Shown piece after piece: positions 52,400 to 62,136 of a stretch of DNA of 64,000 nt. The position numbers and the translations under genes were made by a program. A model generated the notes under the pieces. That model was not told the origin of the DNA, ran no database searches, and saw nothing but the letters and a program-made list of their open reading frames with translations. The DNA is from Alistipes sp. (lineage in GTDB: Bacteria; Bacteroidota; Bacteroidia; Bacteroidales; Rikenellaceae): NCBI GenBank assembly GCA_017546725.1, contig JAFYRX010000034.1:51102-115101 (forward strand), written 5' to 3'. Position 1 is the stretch's first letter. Each line of letters starts with the position of its first letter.

Positions 52400-53208
52400 A
52401 TTGAAAATGCATCAAATCCACCATCCACAACGGTAAGTGTACCCGTCACGAACTTCGAAGCATCTGACGCCAACCACTGCAATGTACCGAGCAACTCCTC
52501 GGGCTCACCGAAGCGCTTGAAGGGAGTGTGCGCAATAATGGTCTCGGCACGCGGAGTAAGCGAGCCATCGGGATTGGTCAGCAAATCACGATTCTGGTTG
52601 GTCAGCAAGAAACCAGGAGCAACCGAATTAACACGCAAGCCCTCGCCAAACTTCAGCGCCAACTCGCCACACATATACTTGGTCCAATTTATCACCGCAG
52701 CCTTCGCTACACCATAGCCCGCAACACGAGTAAGCGGACGCAGAGCAGCTTCCGAAGCGATGTTGATAATAGAGCCCGACTTCTGCTCAACCATAGCCTT
52801 GACGAATACCATCGTGGGGAGAATTGTACCAAAAAGATTCAACTCCACCACCTGCTTTACGGCATCGACATCCAAATCGAAGATGGTCTTATCGGGTGCT
52901 ACGGTTGCCGCAGCCTGATTGCCACCAGCGCCATTAATCAACACATCGATACGGCTATAAGCGGCCATAATCGCCTCATAATTCTTCTCCAACTGCGCCT
53001 TATCCAGCACATTGCACTCCAAGAACATAGCCTCGCCACCTGCCGCACGAGCCTCTTCCTGCTGGCGCAGGCCCACTTCGGCATTACGGCCCAAAATCAC
53101 AACTTTGGCACCCTGCTCGGCAAAATGCGCAACCATAGATTGTCCCAAGATTCCTGTCGCTCCGGTAATCACGATTACCTTACCCTCGACTGTAAACAGA
53201 TTTTTCAT
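52396..53208 (-). CDS. SDR-family oxidoreductase, fructuronate reductase-like
   Basis: The 270-residue protein is a classical short-chain dehydrogenase: NAD(P)-binding GATGILGQ near residue 15, NGAGGNQ near 95 as the NNAG element, the catalytic Ser in IINIASEAALRP, and YGVAKAAV with Tyr and Lys near 165. Its position before uxuA suggests it reduces fructuronate to mannonate, replacing the polyol-dehydrogenase-type UxuB. The open frame extends to 53370; I choose 53208 (MKNLFTVEGK) because the promoter at 53276-53306 and the fold both fit it. It diverges from the Gfo/Idh gene at 53490. Confidence 0.85.
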   Translation of the reverse strand: MKNLFTVEGKVIVITGATGILGQSMVAHFAEQGAKVVILGRNAEVGLRQQEEARAAGGEAMFLECNVLDKAQLEKNYEAIMAAYSRIDVLINGAGGNQAAATVAPDKTIFDLDVDAVKQVVELNLFGTILPTMVFVKAMVEQKSGSIINIASEAALRPLTRVAGYGVAKAAVINWTKYMCGELALKFGEGLRVNSVAPGFLLTNQNRDLLTNPDGSLTPRAETIIAHTPFKRFGEPEELLGTLQWLASDASKFVTGTLTVVDGGFDAFSI

Positions 53209-53275
53209 AGTTTTATTTGGTTTTATTTTATTCGTCTCTTTTTCACAAAGTAGCCATACGACATTTAGGCAACAA

Positions 53276-53306
53276 CAAATATAATCTTTTTTGCAGCAAA
53301 TTGCAA
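53276..53306 (-). promoter_or_regulatory. Promoter of the SDR-uxuA unit
   Basis: On the minus strand TTG (53304-53306), a 20-nt spacer and TATATTTG (53276-53283), about 68 nt before the start at 53208. Confidence 0.65.
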
Positions 53307-53450
53307 GCCTCGCCACCCACAAAACTACATATCGCACATTACCAAATAAAAAAATCTCCACATCCGACAATTATCATACCTTAATTATTTGGTGAAACAA
53401 AAATAAAGTAGTAATTTTATACCGATTTTTGAGAAATAACGTTTAACGCT

Positions 53451-53458
53451 TATTTTTG
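53451..53458 (+). promoter_or_regulatory. -7 element of the second keto-sugar unit
   Basis: TATTTTTG, 31 nt before the start at 53490. Confidence 0.6.
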
Positions 53459-53489
53459 ACAATTATTTAACCGTTAAAATAATAAATTT

Positions 53490-54770
53490 ATGGCTATTAA
53501 CAGAAAGGATTTCCTCAAATCTTTGGGAGGATTGGCCGCGTTTACTATCATTCCGCGTCACGTCCTCGGAGGCCCCGGTCACATTGCTCCTAACGACCAG
53601 TTGACCAAGGGTATCATCGGTATGGGTGGTATCGGTTTCAGCGCGAACCACTTCTCAAGCAACGAGCAGTGCCGTTTGGTGGCTATGTGCGACGTTGACA
53701 GCAAGCACCTCGAGACTGGTGTGACTCGTGCAAAGAGCGAGTTGGGTGAGACTGTAAAGGGTTATCACCTCTATCGCGACCTTATCAACGACCCCAACGT
53801 GGACGTTGTACACATCGCAACACCTCCCCACTGGCACGGTATTATGGCCGTTGAGGCTGCCAAGGCTGGTAAGGATATTTGGTGTGAGAAGCCTATGACT
53901 CGTACAATCGGCGAGGGTAAGAAGGTTATGGAGGCTGTACGCCAGAATGGTCGTATCTTCCGTCTTAACACTTGGTTCCGTTTCAAGGATACATTCTACG
54001 GCTTGGGTACTACAGTAGCCCCCTTGAAGAAGTTGGTTGACAGCGGTATGTTGGGTTGGCCTTTGAAGGTTACAATCTCAGGTTACACTGGTTTTAACTG
54101 GAAGTTCTTCTGGGTAGGTAAGGAGAATTTGGTTGAGCAGCCCGTTCCCAAGCACTTGGATTACGATTTGTGGTTAGGTCCGGCTCCCTACAAGCCTTAC
54201 AACGAGCACCGTACTCACCAGACATTCCGTGGTTACTGGGATTACGATGGTGGTGGTCTTGGCGATATGGGTCAGCACTACATCGACCCCGTACAGTACA
54301 TCTTAGGCAAGGATAACACATCACCCGTAAAGGTTGAGGTTGACGCTCCCCAGCAGCACCCCGATGCAATCGGTACTTGGCGTAAGATTGTTTACACTTA
54401 CGAGGATGGTTGCCAGATTATTCTTCAGGGTGAGGAGCACGGTGACCCCACTGCTCCTTACATCGAGGGTCCCAAGGGCGCTGTATATCAGGGCTTCCGT
54501 TGCACTATCCCCAACGTTATGGAGAAGTTGAACGAGCTTCCTGACCCCGAACCTCAGAACACAGACTTCATCAAGTGTATCCACACTCGCGAGAAGTTTG
54601 CCTTGAACGAAATCAACGGTTTCCGTTCGGCTACTATCGTAAATATGGGTCTTTGCGCATTGCGCTTGAACCGTACATTGGAGTTCGACCCCGTGAAGTT
54701 GCAGTTCGTAAACGACGACGCCGCAAATGCGCTTATCGACCAGCCTATGCGTGCTCCTTGGAAAATCTAA
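53490..54770 (+). CDS. Gfo/Idh/MocA-family oxidoreductase with Tat-like leader
   Basis: The 426-residue protein starts INRKDFLKSLGGLAAFTII, a Tat-like leader with Arg-Lys instead of Arg-Arg, so export is likely but not certain. The Rossmann domain has GIIGMGGIGFSANH near residue 39 and the catalytic segment IWCEKPMTRTIGEGKKV near 130 with the canonical EKP. The second domain carries YWDYDGGGLGDMGQHYIDP near 250, like many glycoside-acting members. It is followed after 14 nt by the HEAT-DUF1080 gene, mirroring the Gfo/Idh-DUF1080 pair at 23145-25256. The gene uses many T-ending codons, as highly expressed genes here do. Confidence 0.85.
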   Translation: MAINRKDFLKSLGGLAAFTIIPRHVLGGPGHIAPNDQLTKGIIGMGGIGFSANHFSSNEQCRLVAMCDVDSKHLETGVTRAKSELGETVKGYHLYRDLINDPNVDVVHIATPPHWHGIMAVEAAKAGKDIWCEKPMTRTIGEGKKVMEAVRQNGRIFRLNTWFRFKDTFYGLGTTVAPLKKLVDSGMLGWPLKVTISGYTGFNWKFFWVGKENLVEQPVPKHLDYDLWLGPAPYKPYNEHRTHQTFRGYWDYDGGGLGDMGQHYIDPVQYILGKDNTSPVKVEVDAPQQHPDAIGTWRKIVYTYEDGCQIILQGEEHGDPTAPYIEGPKGAVYQGFRCTIPNVMEKLNELPDPEPQNTDFIKCIHTREKFALNEINGFRSATIVNMGLCALRLNRTLEFDPVKLQFVNDDAANALIDQPMRAPWKI

Positions 54771-54784
54771 CTTAACCCAAAAAA

Positions 54785-57565
54785 GTGAATACAATGAAAA
54801 GAATATTTATATTATTGGCTCTGATGTTGATGCCCTTCGCGGCCATCAACGCACAGAATGCTCGCACCGTGGTAGCCGATGCCGTAGCGCAGTTGCCTGC
54901 CGAGGAGCCCGCACAGTACAATAAGATTATGGCCGAGTTGGCTGGCACAGGTGCCGAGGGCATCGAGATGCTTGCCACAATGTTGCAGCCCGCTGCCGAG
55001 GGTGTAAAGAACTCACCCATCGAGTACGCTTTGAATGGCGTTGCATCATACGTAACTAAAGAGGGTGCTGCACAGCGCGCTGCTGTTCGTGCAGGTCTGA
55101 AGGCGGCATTCCCCAAGGTTAAGGACGAGACCAATCAGGCTTTCGTAATGACCGTATTGCAGATTTGTGCTACTGCCGAGGATGCTGACTTCTACGCAGC
55201 ACAGCTCTCACACAAATATTTCGGCAACTTTGCTGCTCGCGCTTTGGCTACAATCGCCGGCACAGAGCCCGCTGTATTGGCATTGATGCAGAATCAGGCA
55301 GAGAACGGCATCAGCCGCGCTTTGTTGGCACAGATTGCATCTTACAAGGCACATATGCACGACGCAGAGCCTATCCTTTTGGCTTGGGCAGAGGAGGCTA
55401 CTGCTGAGGATGCAGTACACATCAACAACGCTCTCGCATTGTGCGGTGGTGAGGCTTCTGCTAAGTATTTGGCTAAGGCTGCTAAGGCTGTAGGTTACAC
55501 ATTCGAGTCTACTGACGCTTACGGCGCATACCTCGGTTTGTTGAACGGCCACTTGATGAAGCACGCTCCCAAGGCTGTTGAGAAGGCAGCTAAGCAACTT
55601 ATGAAGTTCGAGAAGGCTAACGTACGTCTTGCAGGTTTGGATTTATTGGTACAGATGCACGGTAAGGAGACTACTCCTTTGGTAGTTAAGGCTGTTGCTG
55701 ACCCCTGCCACGAGTACCGTTACGGTGCTATGCGTTTGGCTGAGGCTTATGCTGACGACGCTACATACGCTGCTGTTGCTGCTACATTGCCCAAGGCTAA
55801 TAACGCTGCGAAGATTGACGTTATCAACTGGTTGGGTGCTAACCACGCTGCTTCACAGGTAGGTGCTGTTTGTGCTCAAATCTCTAACCCCGATGTAGAG
55901 GTTGCTGTAGAGGCTATGGAGGCTGCTAGCCGCATTGGTGGAGACGAGGCTTTGGAGGCTATCTTGGCAAAGGTTGCATCTATCGAGGATGTTAACACTG
56001 ACGAGGCTAAGACTATTCTCGAGGCTGCACGTCGCGTATTGCTCTCATTCAACGGTAAGGTTAATGGTGGCATCGTGAAGGCTTTGGAGGGTAACGAGGC
56101 AAGCAAGGCTTTGGCTTACAACGTACTTAAGGGCCGCACTATTCCTGAGGCTGCTGCTAAGGTTGTAGCAGAGGCTAAGGGCGGCAATGCACAGGCTGCT
56201 GCTGTATTGGCAAACGTAGTTGGTGACAACGACTTCAACGCTATGTGCGACTTGTTCGAGGCAGGTAAGGCTAACACTGCTGCTATCAACAAGACTCTCA
56301 TCAACAAGTCAACTGACGAGAAGGTTGCGGCTTTGGAGGCTCGCATCGCAAAGGCTGGTGACAAGAAGTCACTCTACTATCCTTTGTTGGGCGCAACTGG
56401 CTCTGCTAAGGTTGTTCCTACATTGGTAGCAGGTTACAAGGCTGGCGACAAGGCTGCATACGAGGGTATGAAACTCATCAACGACGCTGCTATCTTGGCT
56501 CCGTTGTTTGAGATTGCTACAAGCGACGCTGCATTGAAGGACGACGCTTTGGCACGTTACATTCAGGTTACACAGTCATCTGACCTCAACGCATTGCGCA
56601 AGTACAAGAACTACAGCAACGTATTGGAGGCTAACCCCAGCGTAAAGGTTAAGAATCAGGCTTTGTCTGCTTTGTCTGCAACACAGACTTATCAGGGTAT
56701 GATGCTTGCAGCAGAGTATATGGACAACGCAGAGACTGCACAGGCTGCTGCCAACACTGTTCTCCAGATTGCTACAAAGCACCCCGAGTTCTACTCTGCA
56801 GAGGTTAAGGCTTTGTTGGAGAAGGTAGGCGCAACTGTAAATGACGGCGACGCAGTTTACAAGCGTAAGGATATCGAGAAATTCATCTCGGAGAACACTG
56901 CACGCGAGAGCCACTCTATCAAGTCAGAGCTTACTGACAAGGAGAAGAAAGAGGGCTTTGTAATGTTGTTCGACGGCGTTAATACAGATGCTTGGACTGG
57001 TAACATTGATGCTTATCAGGTTGTTGATGGTTGTTTCTATGTAACTGACGATTTGTCTTCAACAGGCAACCTCTACACAAAGGAGGAGTATGCTGACTTC
57101 GTTCTTCGTTTCGAGTTCTGCTTCGTAGTTGAGGGCGCAAACAACGGTATCGGTATCCGCACTACACAGGGTGAGAATGCCGCTTATCACGGTATGGAGA
57201 TTCAGGTGTTGCACCACGACGCTCCTATGTATGCTAACTTGCGCGAGTATCAGGTACACGGCTCTGTATATGGTATCATCCCCGCAAAGCGCATCAAGTG
57301 GGGTCCTCTCGGCGAGTGGCATAGCGAGGAGATTCGCGTAAAGGGCGACCGCATCACTGTAACAGTTGATGGCGAGGTTATCGTTGATGGTAACATCCGC
57401 ACTGCTTGCAAGGGTCACAACGTAGCCCCCAAGGGTGGCAACGAGAACCCCTACACTGTTGACCGTTTGAACCACCCCGGTTTGTTCAACAAGAAGGGTA
57501 ACATCGCTTTCTGTGGTCACGGCGAGGGCGTGAAGTTCCGCAATGTCCGCATTAAGGAGTTGTAA
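54785..57565 (+). CDS. Secreted HEAT-repeat protein with C-terminal DUF1080 domain
   Basis: The 926-residue protein has a Sec signal (ending AAINAQ, residue 20). About residues 25-680 are Ala/Lys/Leu/Val-rich helices in pairs of about 35-40 residues, consistent with HEAT-like repeats. From about residue 722 there is a DUF1080 domain: FVMLFDGVNTDAWTGN, FVLRFEFCF-type strand, NGIGIRTTQGENAAYHGMEIQVL (span near 790) and the final FRNVRIKEL. The DUF1080 part should act on 3-keto-glycosides made by the adjacent Gfo/Idh protein; the solenoid may bind the partner or a polymer. The codon choice is strongly skewed to GCT, AAG and GTA. A terminator follows. Confidence 0.83.
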   Translation: MNTMKRIFILLALMLMPFAAINAQNARTVVADAVAQLPAEEPAQYNKIMAELAGTGAEGIEMLATMLQPAAEGVKNSPIEYALNGVASYVTKEGAAQRAAVRAGLKAAFPKVKDETNQAFVMTVLQICATAEDADFYAAQLSHKYFGNFAARALATIAGTEPAVLALMQNQAENGISRALLAQIASYKAHMHDAEPILLAWAEEATAEDAVHINNALALCGGEASAKYLAKAAKAVGYTFESTDAYGAYLGLLNGHLMKHAPKAVEKAAKQLMKFEKANVRLAGLDLLVQMHGKETTPLVVKAVADPCHEYRYGAMRLAEAYADDATYAAVAATLPKANNAAKIDVINWLGANHAASQVGAVCAQISNPDVEVAVEAMEAASRIGGDEALEAILAKVASIEDVNTDEAKTILEAARRVLLSFNGKVNGGIVKALEGNEASKALAYNVLKGRTIPEAAAKVVAEAKGGNAQAAAVLANVVGDNDFNAMCDLFEAGKANTAAINKTLINKSTDEKVAALEARIAKAGDKKSLYYPLLGATGSAKVVPTLVAGYKAGDKAAYEGMKLINDAAILAPLFEIATSDAALKDDALARYIQVTQSSDLNALRKYKNYSNVLEANPSVKVKNQALSALSATQTYQGMMLAAEYMDNAETAQAAANTVLQIATKHPEFYSAEVKALLEKVGATVNDGDAVYKRKDIEKFISENTARESHSIKSELTDKEKKEGFVMLFDGVNTDAWTGNIDAYQVVDGCFYVTDDLSSTGNLYTKEEYADFVLRFEFCFVVEGANNGIGIRTTQGENAAYHGMEIQVLHHDAPMYANLREYQVHGSVYGIIPAKRIKWGPLGEWHSEEIRVKGDRITVTVDGEVIVDGNIRTACKGHNVAPKGGNENPYTVDRLNHPGLFNKKGNIAFCGHGEGVKFRNVRIKEL

Positions 57566-57586
57566 TATTATACCTTAATATATAAT

Positions 57587-57620
57587 AACTGCTCGGCCCA
57601 CTCGGGTCGGGCAGTTTTTT
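57587..57620 (+). terminator. Terminator of the second keto-sugar unit
   Basis: AACTGCTCGGCCC and GGGTCGGGCAGTT pair around ACTC with one G-T pair, followed by TTTTTT. Confidence 0.8.
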
Positions 57621-57680
57621 TGTTTATATAACGTCACGAACTTTAGTGAGTGATGTGGAATGACATTTTTACTCAATTAA

Positions 57681-57807
57681 TTCCTCCTCTAAGGCAAGAG
57701 GAGGTGGCGCTTTAGCGACGGAGGAGTCTGTCAATTAAACTTTCATCTTTCAACTTAATCACACTCCCTCCCCCTAAAGGGTACTCCCTCTTGCCTTAGA
57801 GGGAGAA
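57681..57807 (+). repeat. MITE-like repeat family A, copy 2
   Basis: This 127-bp element carries TCCTCTAAGGCAAGAGGA at its left end and TCCCTCTTGCCTTAGAGGGA at its right end; each end is a hairpin and the two are inverted repeats of each other. It is the opposite-orientation copy of 47668-47802. The rest of the 57621-58004 space has no gene. Confidence 0.8.
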
Positions 57808-57959
57808 TTTTATTTCTTTCTCTTTCATCTTTGAACTTTCAACTTTCATCTCCCCCTAAATCCTCCCGCAAAAAAAATCCTAAAGTTATTTCAACCCCCA
57901 ATTTAGGCGATTCGGCTCGTAATTTTCGCTTAATCAAACCCATATTTGCATATTTTTGC

Positions 57960-57967
57960 TAACTTTG
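57960..57967 (+). promoter_or_regulatory. -7 element of the RND efflux operon
   Basis: TAACTTTG, 37 nt before the start at 58005. A second match, TATTTTTG at 57951-57958, overlaps it closely. Confidence 0.65.
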
Positions 57968-58004
57968 TACGAATGTTTTTCGTACAACCAAACTAAAAAA
58001 AGAT

Positions 58005-59072
58005 ATGAAAAGAAAGTGGATTATTACCGCCGTAATCGTTGCGGTCTTTGGACTCGTCTTGGGCGGATATAACTATTACAAAAACCACAAAGACGGCGCC
58101 GAGGCCCCGAAAGCAGCCGCACCACGTAGCAATATCCTTAATGTAAACGGAGTAATCATCGCTCCGCAGGACCTTACTGAAGATATCAGAATGGTGGGTA
58201 ACCTGCTTCCCGATGAGGAGGTAGACCTTACGTTCGAAACATCGGGTAAGATTGTCGAAATCAACTTCAAGGAGGGTACTATGGTACGCAAGGGTGATTT
58301 GTTAGCCAAAGTGAACGACAAACCCCTGCAGGCTCAACTCTCTCGTTACGAAGCGCAACTCAAGTTGGCGCAGGACCGTGTATATCGTCAGAGTGCGCTT
58401 TTAGAGAAGGACGCTGTCAGCCAGGAGGCTTTTGAGCAGGCTCGCACCGAGTTGGCTACGCTCAATGCCGACATCGACATCGTAAAGCAGAACATAGCAC
58501 TCACCGAGTTGCGTGCTCCGTTTGATGGCATCATCGGTTTGCGTAATGTCAGTGAGGGTGCCTATGCATCACCAAGCGTAGTTGTGGCTAAACTGACAAA
58601 GATTTCTCCCCTTAAGATTGATATGTTTGTTCCCGAGCGTTATGCCGACCAGGTGAAGCCAGGCACACCTCTTACCTTCACCGTCGAGGGCATCAACGAG
58701 GAGTTTAACGCTTCAGTATATGCCAAGGAGTCGGAGGTAGATAGCGAGACTCGTATGTTGTCAGTTCGTGCAACTTACGCCAACCCCAACGGTCGCTTGC
58801 AGCCAGGTCGATTCATCTCGGCAAAGATTCGTATGCAGGATATCCCCAACGCCATAGCCATCCCGACAGAGGCTATCGTGCCCGAGATGGGTGTTGACAA
58901 GGTATTCGTTTATCGTGGCGGCAAGGCTAAGGCTACAGCCGTTAAGACAGGTTTGCGTACCGATGCCTTGATTCACATCGTAGAGGGTATCGAGGTAGGC
59001 GACACTATCATCACATCGGGTACGCTCCAGTTGCGTGAGGATTTGCCCGTACAGTTAACCAACATAAAGTAA
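58005..59072 (+). CDS. RND efflux periplasmic adaptor (membrane fusion protein)
   Basis: The 355-residue protein is anchored by an N-terminal membrane helix (WIITAVIVAVFGLVLGGYNYY) and belongs to the HlyD/AcrA adaptor family. The barrel-sandwich halves are visible as VDLTFETSGKIVEINFKEGTMVRKGDLLAKVND (about residues 73-105, given as a span) and ELRAPFDGIIGLRNVSEGAYASP near 168, with a coiled coil between them (about 106-160). The membrane-proximal domain follows. It links the inner-membrane pump to the outer-membrane channel encoded next. First gene of a three-gene operon. Confidence 0.92.
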   Translation: MKRKWIITAVIVAVFGLVLGGYNYYKNHKDGAEAPKAAAPRSNILNVNGVIIAPQDLTEDIRMVGNLLPDEEVDLTFETSGKIVEINFKEGTMVRKGDLLAKVNDKPLQAQLSRYEAQLKLAQDRVYRQSALLEKDAVSQEAFEQARTELATLNADIDIVKQNIALTELRAPFDGIIGLRNVSEGAYASPSVVVAKLTKISPLKIDMFVPERYADQVKPGTPLTFTVEGINEEFNASVYAKESEVDSETRMLSVRATYANPNGRLQPGRFISAKIRMQDIPNAIAIPTEAIVPEMGVDKVFVYRGGKAKATAVKTGLRTDALIHIVEGIEVGDTIITSGTLQLREDLPVQLTNIK

Positions 59073-59095
59073 CCCCGCAAAGCAGAGCATAACGT

Positions 59096-62000
59096 ATGAA
59101 TATTTCCGAATTAAGCATACGCCGCCCCGTACTTGCCACAGTGATGACGCTCATCATCGTCATCTTTGGTGTGATTGGCTACAGTTACTTGGGCGTGAGA
59201 GAGTATCCGAGTGTCGATAATCCCATCATTTCGGTATCGTGCTCCTATCCTGGAGCCAATGCCGACGTTATCGAGAATCAGATTACCGAGCCGTTGGAGC
59301 AGAACATCAACGGTATCCCTGGTATCCGTTCACTATCGAGTGTCAGTTCACAAGGCTCGAGCCGTATTACCGTAGAGTTTGAGTTGTCGGTAGACCTCGA
59401 GACAGCAGCCAACGACGTGCGTGACAAGGTGTCGCGTGCACAGCGATTCCTGCCGCGTGACTGCGACCCCCCGACCGTTTCAAAGGCCGATGCCGACGCT
59501 ATGCCTATCTTGATGGTGGCGGTGCAGAGCGACAAGCGTTCGTTGTTGGAGATTAGTGAGATTGCCGACCTTACGGTCAAGGAGCAGTTGCAGACCATCA
59601 ATAACGTGAGTGCTGTACAGATTTGGGGTGAGAAGCGTTACTCGATGCGTATATGGCTGGACCCCGCTAAGATGGCTGGTTATGGTATTACGCCCATCGA
59701 CGTGAAGAGCGCTATGGACCGCGAGAACGTGGAGTTGCCTTCGGGTAGTATCGAGGGTAACACTACGGAACTTACCATCCGCACAATGGGACTTATGCAT
59801 ACAGCCAAGGAGTTCAACGACTTGGTTATCCGTGAGGACAACTCTCGTATCATCCGCTTGAGCGATATTGGTCGTGCCGAGTTGGGTCCGCAGGATACAC
59901 GCAGTTATATGAAGATGAATGGTGTGCCTATGGTCGGTGTGGTAGTCGTACCCCAGCCAGGTGCTAACCACATCGAGATTGCCGATGCCGTCTACGAGCG
60001 TGTAAAGATGATGCGCAAGGATTTGCCCGATGATGTGAAGTTGAGTTACGGTTTCGATAATACCAAATTTATCCGCGCCTCTATCGACGAGGTTAAGCAG
60101 ACCGTTTACGAGGCATTTATCTTGGTGGTTATCATCATCTTCCTCTTCCTGCGTAACTTCCGCGTGACGCTCATCCCGTGTATCGTGATTCCCGTTTCGC
60201 TTATCGGTACATTCTTCCTGATGTATTTGGCGGGATTCTCTATCAACGTGCTCTCGATGTTGGCCGTCGTGCTCTCGGTGGGATTGGTGGTCGATGACGC
60301 CATCGTTATGACCGAGAACATCTACATCCGTATCGAGCGAGGAATGTCACCCTTTGAGGCGGGTATCGACGGTGCGAAGGAGATTTTCTTTGCCGTGCTC
60401 TCTACCTCTATCACCCTGCTTGCCGTATTCTTCCCCATCGTCTTTATGGAGGGTATGACGGGTAAACTATTCATCGAGTTTAGTTTGGTGATTTCGGGTG
60501 CCGTTATCATCTCGACATTCGCGGCCCTCACCGTAACGCCTATGTTGGCTTCAAAGATTTTGGTACGCGAAGAGAAGAAGAATTGGTTCTACACCAAGAC
60601 CGAGCCCTTCTTCGAGGGATTGAATAATTTCTACAGCAACACACTTGCAGCATTCTTGAAGGTGCGCTGGATAGCGATTCCTATCGTGGTCATAATGATG
60701 GGACTTATCGGTTGGTTATGGACATCTATCCCTGCCGAGTTGGCTCCGCTGGAGGACCGTTCGCAGATTACCATCAATACATCGGGCTCGGAGGGTGCTA
60801 CCTACGAGTATCTGCGTGACTACACCGAGGGTATCAACGACTTGGTAGATTCGCTTATGCCCGAGCGCCAATACGTTACGGCTCGCGTGAGCAGTGGTCG
60901 TGGTAACATCCAGATTGCGCTGAACGATATCAAAGACCGTGACCGTACCCAGATGGAGATTGCCGAGGAGTTGTCACAGGCCGTCAAGAAACGTACAGAG
61001 GCCCGCGCCTTCGTACAGCAGCAGAGTACATTCGGTAGCCGTCGAGGCGGTATGCCCATCCAATATGTATTGCAGGCGATGACCATCGACCGCTTGGAGG
61101 AGGTATTGCCCAAGTTTATGGAGAAGGTCCACGAGAGCCCCGTATTCCAGATGGCCGACGTAAACCTGAAGTTCAGTAAGCCCGAGGCCCGCATCAACAT
61201 CAACCGCGACAAGGCCAATCTGTTGGGTGTATCGACACGCGACATTGCGCAGACCTTGCAGTATGGTTTGAGCGGTCAGCGTATGGGTTACTTCTATATG
61301 AATGGTAAGCAGTACGAAATCCTGGCCGAGATTAACCGCCAGCAGCGTAACAAGCCTGCCGACCTGAAGTCAATCTACTTGCGTAGCGGTACGGGCGAGA
61401 TGATTCAGATGGACAACCTTGTGAACATCAACGAGGAGGTTGCGCCACCGCAACTCTACCACTATAACCGTTTCCTCTCGGCTACGGTATCGGCTGGTTT
61501 GGCAAAGGGTAAGACCATCGGTGACGGTTTGGAGGAGATGGACCGCATCGCGGCAGAGGTGTTACCCGACGACTTCCGTACGGCACTGACGGGTGACTCG
61601 AAGGAGTTTAGAGAGAGTTCATCGAGCCTTATGTTCGCCTTCTTGTTGGCTATTGTGCTCATCTACTTGATTTTGGCGGCGCAGTTCGAGAGTTTCAAGG
61701 ACCCGTTGGTCATTATGCTTACCGTGCCGTTGGCTATCGCTGGTGCGTTGATATTTATGACAACGACAGGACAGACGATGAACATCTATAGCCAAATCGG
61801 TATCATTATGCTTATCGGTCTTGTAGCCAAGAACGGTATCCTCATCGTGGAGTTCGCCAACCAGAAGCAGGAGTCGGGATTGAGCCTTATGGAGTCTATT
61901 GAGCAGGCATCGTTGCAGCGTATGCGCCCCATCTTGATGACAAGTGCTTCGACCATCTTGGGACTTTTGCCCTTGACCTACGCTACGGGCGAGGGTGCTA

Positions 62001-62128
62001 ACGGTCGTATCGCTATGGGTATCGCCGTAGTGGGTGGTCTGTTGGTTTCTACAATCCTTACGCTCTACATCGTACCCGCCATCTACTCTTACGTCTCAAC
62101 CGACAGAAGTAAGAAAGTTACAAAATAG
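59096..62128 (+). CDS. RND-family inner-membrane efflux transporter (AcrB/HAE1 type)
   Basis: The 1010-residue pump has the RND duplication: an N-terminal helix (ATVMTLIIVIFGVIGYSYLG), a large periplasmic domain, a membrane domain beginning near residue 340, then the repeat. VGLVVDDAIVMTENIYIRIE near 400 holds the proton-relay Asp pair of helix 4, and LIGLVAKNGILIVEFAN near 905 holds the Lys of the relay partner. Length and motifs are those of a complete hydrophobe/amphiphile exporter driven by protons. The substrate cannot be told. It is 23 nt downstream of the adaptor and 8 nt before the outer-membrane channel. Confidence 0.95.
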   Translation: MNISELSIRRPVLATVMTLIIVIFGVIGYSYLGVREYPSVDNPIISVSCSYPGANADVIENQITEPLEQNINGIPGIRSLSSVSSQGSSRITVEFELSVDLETAANDVRDKVSRAQRFLPRDCDPPTVSKADADAMPILMVAVQSDKRSLLEISEIADLTVKEQLQTINNVSAVQIWGEKRYSMRIWLDPAKMAGYGITPIDVKSAMDRENVELPSGSIEGNTTELTIRTMGLMHTAKEFNDLVIREDNSRIIRLSDIGRAELGPQDTRSYMKMNGVPMVGVVVVPQPGANHIEIADAVYERVKMMRKDLPDDVKLSYGFDNTKFIRASIDEVKQTVYEAFILVVIIIFLFLRNFRVTLIPCIVIPVSLIGTFFLMYLAGFSINVLSMLAVVLSVGLVVDDAIVMTENIYIRIERGMSPFEAGIDGAKEIFFAVLSTSITLLAVFFPIVFMEGMTGKLFIEFSLVISGAVIISTFAALTVTPMLASKILVREEKKNWFYTKTEPFFEGLNNFYSNTLAAFLKVRWIAIPIVVIMMGLIGWLWTSIPAELAPLEDRSQITINTSGSEGATYEYLRDYTEGINDLVDSLMPERQYVTARVSSGRGNIQIALNDIKDRDRTQMEIAEELSQAVKKRTEARAFVQQQSTFGSRRGGMPIQYVLQAMTIDRLEEVLPKFMEKVHESPVFQMADVNLKFSKPEARININRDKANLLGVSTRDIAQTLQYGLSGQRMGYFYMNGKQYEILAEINRQQRNKPADLKSIYLRSGTGEMIQMDNLVNINEEVAPPQLYHYNRFLSATVSAGLAKGKTIGDGLEEMDRIAAEVLPDDFRTALTGDSKEFRESSSSLMFAFLLAIVLIYLILAAQFESFKDPLVIMLTVPLAIAGALIFMTTTGQTMNIYSQIGIIMLIGLVAKNGILIVEFANQKQESGLSLMESIEQASLQRMRPILMTSASTILGLLPLTYATGEGANGRIAMGIAVVGGLLVSTILTLYIVPAIYSYVSTDRSKKVTK

Positions 62129-62136
62129 AAGACAAT

